Of a DNA stretch of 6,859 nt, positions 5,852-6,859 are shown piece after piece (the stretch's first letter is position 1; the number at the start of each line of letters is the position of its first letter). The position numbers and the translations under genes are program-made. The stretch is from positions 1 through 6,859 of the forward strand of contig CAMLGR010000201.1 of assembly GCA_946479615.1 (NCBI GenBank), in the 5' to 3' direction. This stretch comes from an uncultured Bacteroidota bacterium (GTDB lineage: Bacteria; Bacteroidota; Bacteroidia; Chitinophagales; Chitinophagaceae). Under the pieces are notes generated by a model. That model did not search any database, was not told the DNA's origin, and worked only from the letters and a program-made list of their open reading frames with translations.

Positions 5852-5889
5852 AAAAAACCGTTATAGCAGTAATGTTATAACGGTTTTTT
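5852..5889. terminator. bidirectional intrinsic terminator
   Basis: 5852-5868 pairs with 5873-5889 over 17 positions (one G-T pair at 5866/5875) around the tetraloop GTAA. The stem begins with six A and ends with six T residues, so transcripts from either strand give a stem followed by a U-tract. It separates the convergent genes ending at 5783 and 5904, matching a shared terminator. Confidence 0.9.
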
Positions 5890-5903
5890 AGTTGACGGAA
5901 TTT

Positions 5904-6859
5904 TTATTGAATGATGATCACTTTCTGAATATACATTTTCTTGTCATGTACGATCTGCAGATAATATACACCCGGGGCAATTTTACCAGGTACAATTGTC
6001 TTGTTAAGTTTACCAATAAAGCCAGGTATTTGTGAATGATAAACCTGTTGTCCCGATGTGCTGACCAACAGGATATCAAGATCGGATTTTGTTCTCACCT
6101 CGAATTTAACATCGAATTGACCTCTTGCCGGAACCGGTGATACTACGAGGCCGATCTGTGCCGGATCTACATTCGGAACAGCAGTAACGGTGAATGCAGT
6201 GGCTGCAGAAGTTAATGTGCAGCCTGTTGTAGTTACAGTAACGGCATAGTTACCTGATTGGGTGGCCGTGTAAGTATTCGAGGTCGCACCAGGGATTGGT
6301 GTGCCATCGAGCAACCATTGGTTACCTGTAGCAGCGCTGCTGGTAAATACATTTCCTGCAAGACTGATCGTTGGTGCTGTTACTGTTGTTGGTACAATCG
6401 ATACACGGTTGGATGCGCAACTATTGATCTTCACCGTAGCATTATAGAAGAAATAATAGAATTTCTGGAAATATTGCGGATCGGGCGTAGGAGCGGGATC
6501 GATCGCACTATTACCGGTGAGTGAAAGAACACCAGGAATCGTATAAGGATATGGATAGGAAGCGACAGGAATATTATTATTCCGGTAAATAGAAGCCCCG
6601 TTCTGGCACTGTATGACAACATAATAATTAGCTGCTTCAGGGAAATCAAGACCCAGATAATAGATTGCTCCCACATCAGCCGGATTATTGCTGTTTGCAC
6701 CAAGTACTGGTGGCGTAGGAGCTGTAGCATACACATCGATTGTTTTGCTGCTGATAGGAAAATAAGTATAGGACCCATCGGCATTCTCGCTTACAATCTG
6801 TCTTACCAGGAACGTAATTTTTCCGGAATTGCCGATATATAGCCTGGCTGTTTCTATGC
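5904..6859 (-). CDS. secreted protein with Ig-like domain and T9SS type A sorting domain, 5' end outside window
   Basis: The reading frame stays open to the window edge, so this is the C-terminal 317 residues of a longer gene. A GTG at 6732-6734 is only an internal valine codon, not a credible start. Counting from the visible N-terminus, residues 1-160 are Tyr/Asn/Pro-rich and beta-strand-like with no named domain. About 160-226 is an Ig-like repeat of a type common in Bacteroidota surface proteins (SSAATGNQWLLDGTPIPGA followed by YTATQSGNYAVTV and a cysteine). About 235-317 is the T9SS type A sorting domain: SPVPARGQF, then DLDILLVSTSGQQVY, APGVYYLQI and the final basic/hydrophobic KVIIIQ. 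By analogy the domain directs export through the outer membrane and is then removed. The product is probably a cell-surface or released adhesin-like protein or enzyme; its N-terminal function is not visible. A strong terminator follows its stop. Confidence 0.92.
   Translation of the reverse strand, partial: IETARLYIGNSGKITFLVRQIVSENADGSYTYFPISSKTIDVYATAPTPPVLGANSNNPADVGAIYYLGLDFPEAANYYVVIQCQNGASIYRNNNIPVASYPYPYTIPGVLSLTGNSAIDPAPTPDPQYFQKFYYFFYNATVKINSCASNRVSIVPTTVTAPTISLAGNVFTSSAATGNQWLLDGTPIPGATSNTYTATQSGNYAVTVTTTGCTLTSAATAFTVTAVPNVDPAQIGLVVSPVPARGQFDVKFEVRTKSDLDILLVSTSGQQVYHSQIPGFIGKLNKTIVPGKIAPGVYYLQIVHDKKMYIQKVIIIQ

Noticed and set aside
6732..6734. GTG as the start of the T9SS protein
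   Set aside because: The frame continues upstream to the window edge with coherent beta-strand-like sequence and no signal peptide follows the GTG.

Overview
The window looks like ordinary chromosomal sequence from a member of the Bacteroidota, most likely a Chitinophagaceae-type organism. Three things point there. A C-terminal type IX secretion (T9SS) sorting domain ends the last gene. A near-perfect Bacteroidota -7 promoter element (TAnnTTTG) sits directly before the glycyl-tRNA synthetase start. The proteins also have the family character of that phylum (a single-chain GlyRS with motifs FRNEI and GLDR, a DUF1569 protein, NAQA-type signal peptides). The assignment to family level is an inference from general resemblance; no database was searched.

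Layout, left to right. dtd (+, D-aminoacyl-tRNA deacylase) converges on a small exported protein (-, 932..600) whose fold resembles a T9SS C-terminal domain. A divergent intergenic region leads to a MazG-like nucleotide pyrophosphohydrolase (+), a YihY-family membrane protein (+) and glyS (+). glyS converges on a two-gene minus-strand unit: a ferredoxin-NADP-reductase-like flavoprotein (5282..4560) followed 9 nt later by a DUF1569/DinB-like protein (4550..4104). Divergent from the flavoprotein is a small exported protein with a carboxypeptidase-regulatory-like (prealbumin-like) domain (+, 5472..5783). This converges on the 3' part of a large secreted protein with an Ig-like repeat and a T9SS sorting domain (-, from the window edge to 5904).

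Functionally, dtd, the pyrophosphohydrolase and glyS are housekeeping genes for translation fidelity and nucleotide-pool hygiene. The flavoprotein and DUF1569 gene form a probable redox-related operon. Three genes encode exported or cell-surface beta-sandwich proteins. No mobile element, CRISPR array, tRNA or rRNA was seen, and no stretch over 300 bases lacks a gene.

The most striking non-coding feature is that all three convergent junctions hold strong inverted repeats. The largest (4000-4097) has 35-bp arms with one mismatch and fills the whole glyS/DUF1569 gap; its arms are built from variants of CTATGTG. The one at 464-558 is a composite hairpin whose right arm also holds a 17-nt mirror repeat. 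A tandem 14-mer overlaps the glyS promoter, and a perfect DnaA-box word lies in the 5283-5471 divergent region. I do not see convincing evidence of a new multi-gene system; the hairpins and the stand-alone CTD-like protein are the best leads.
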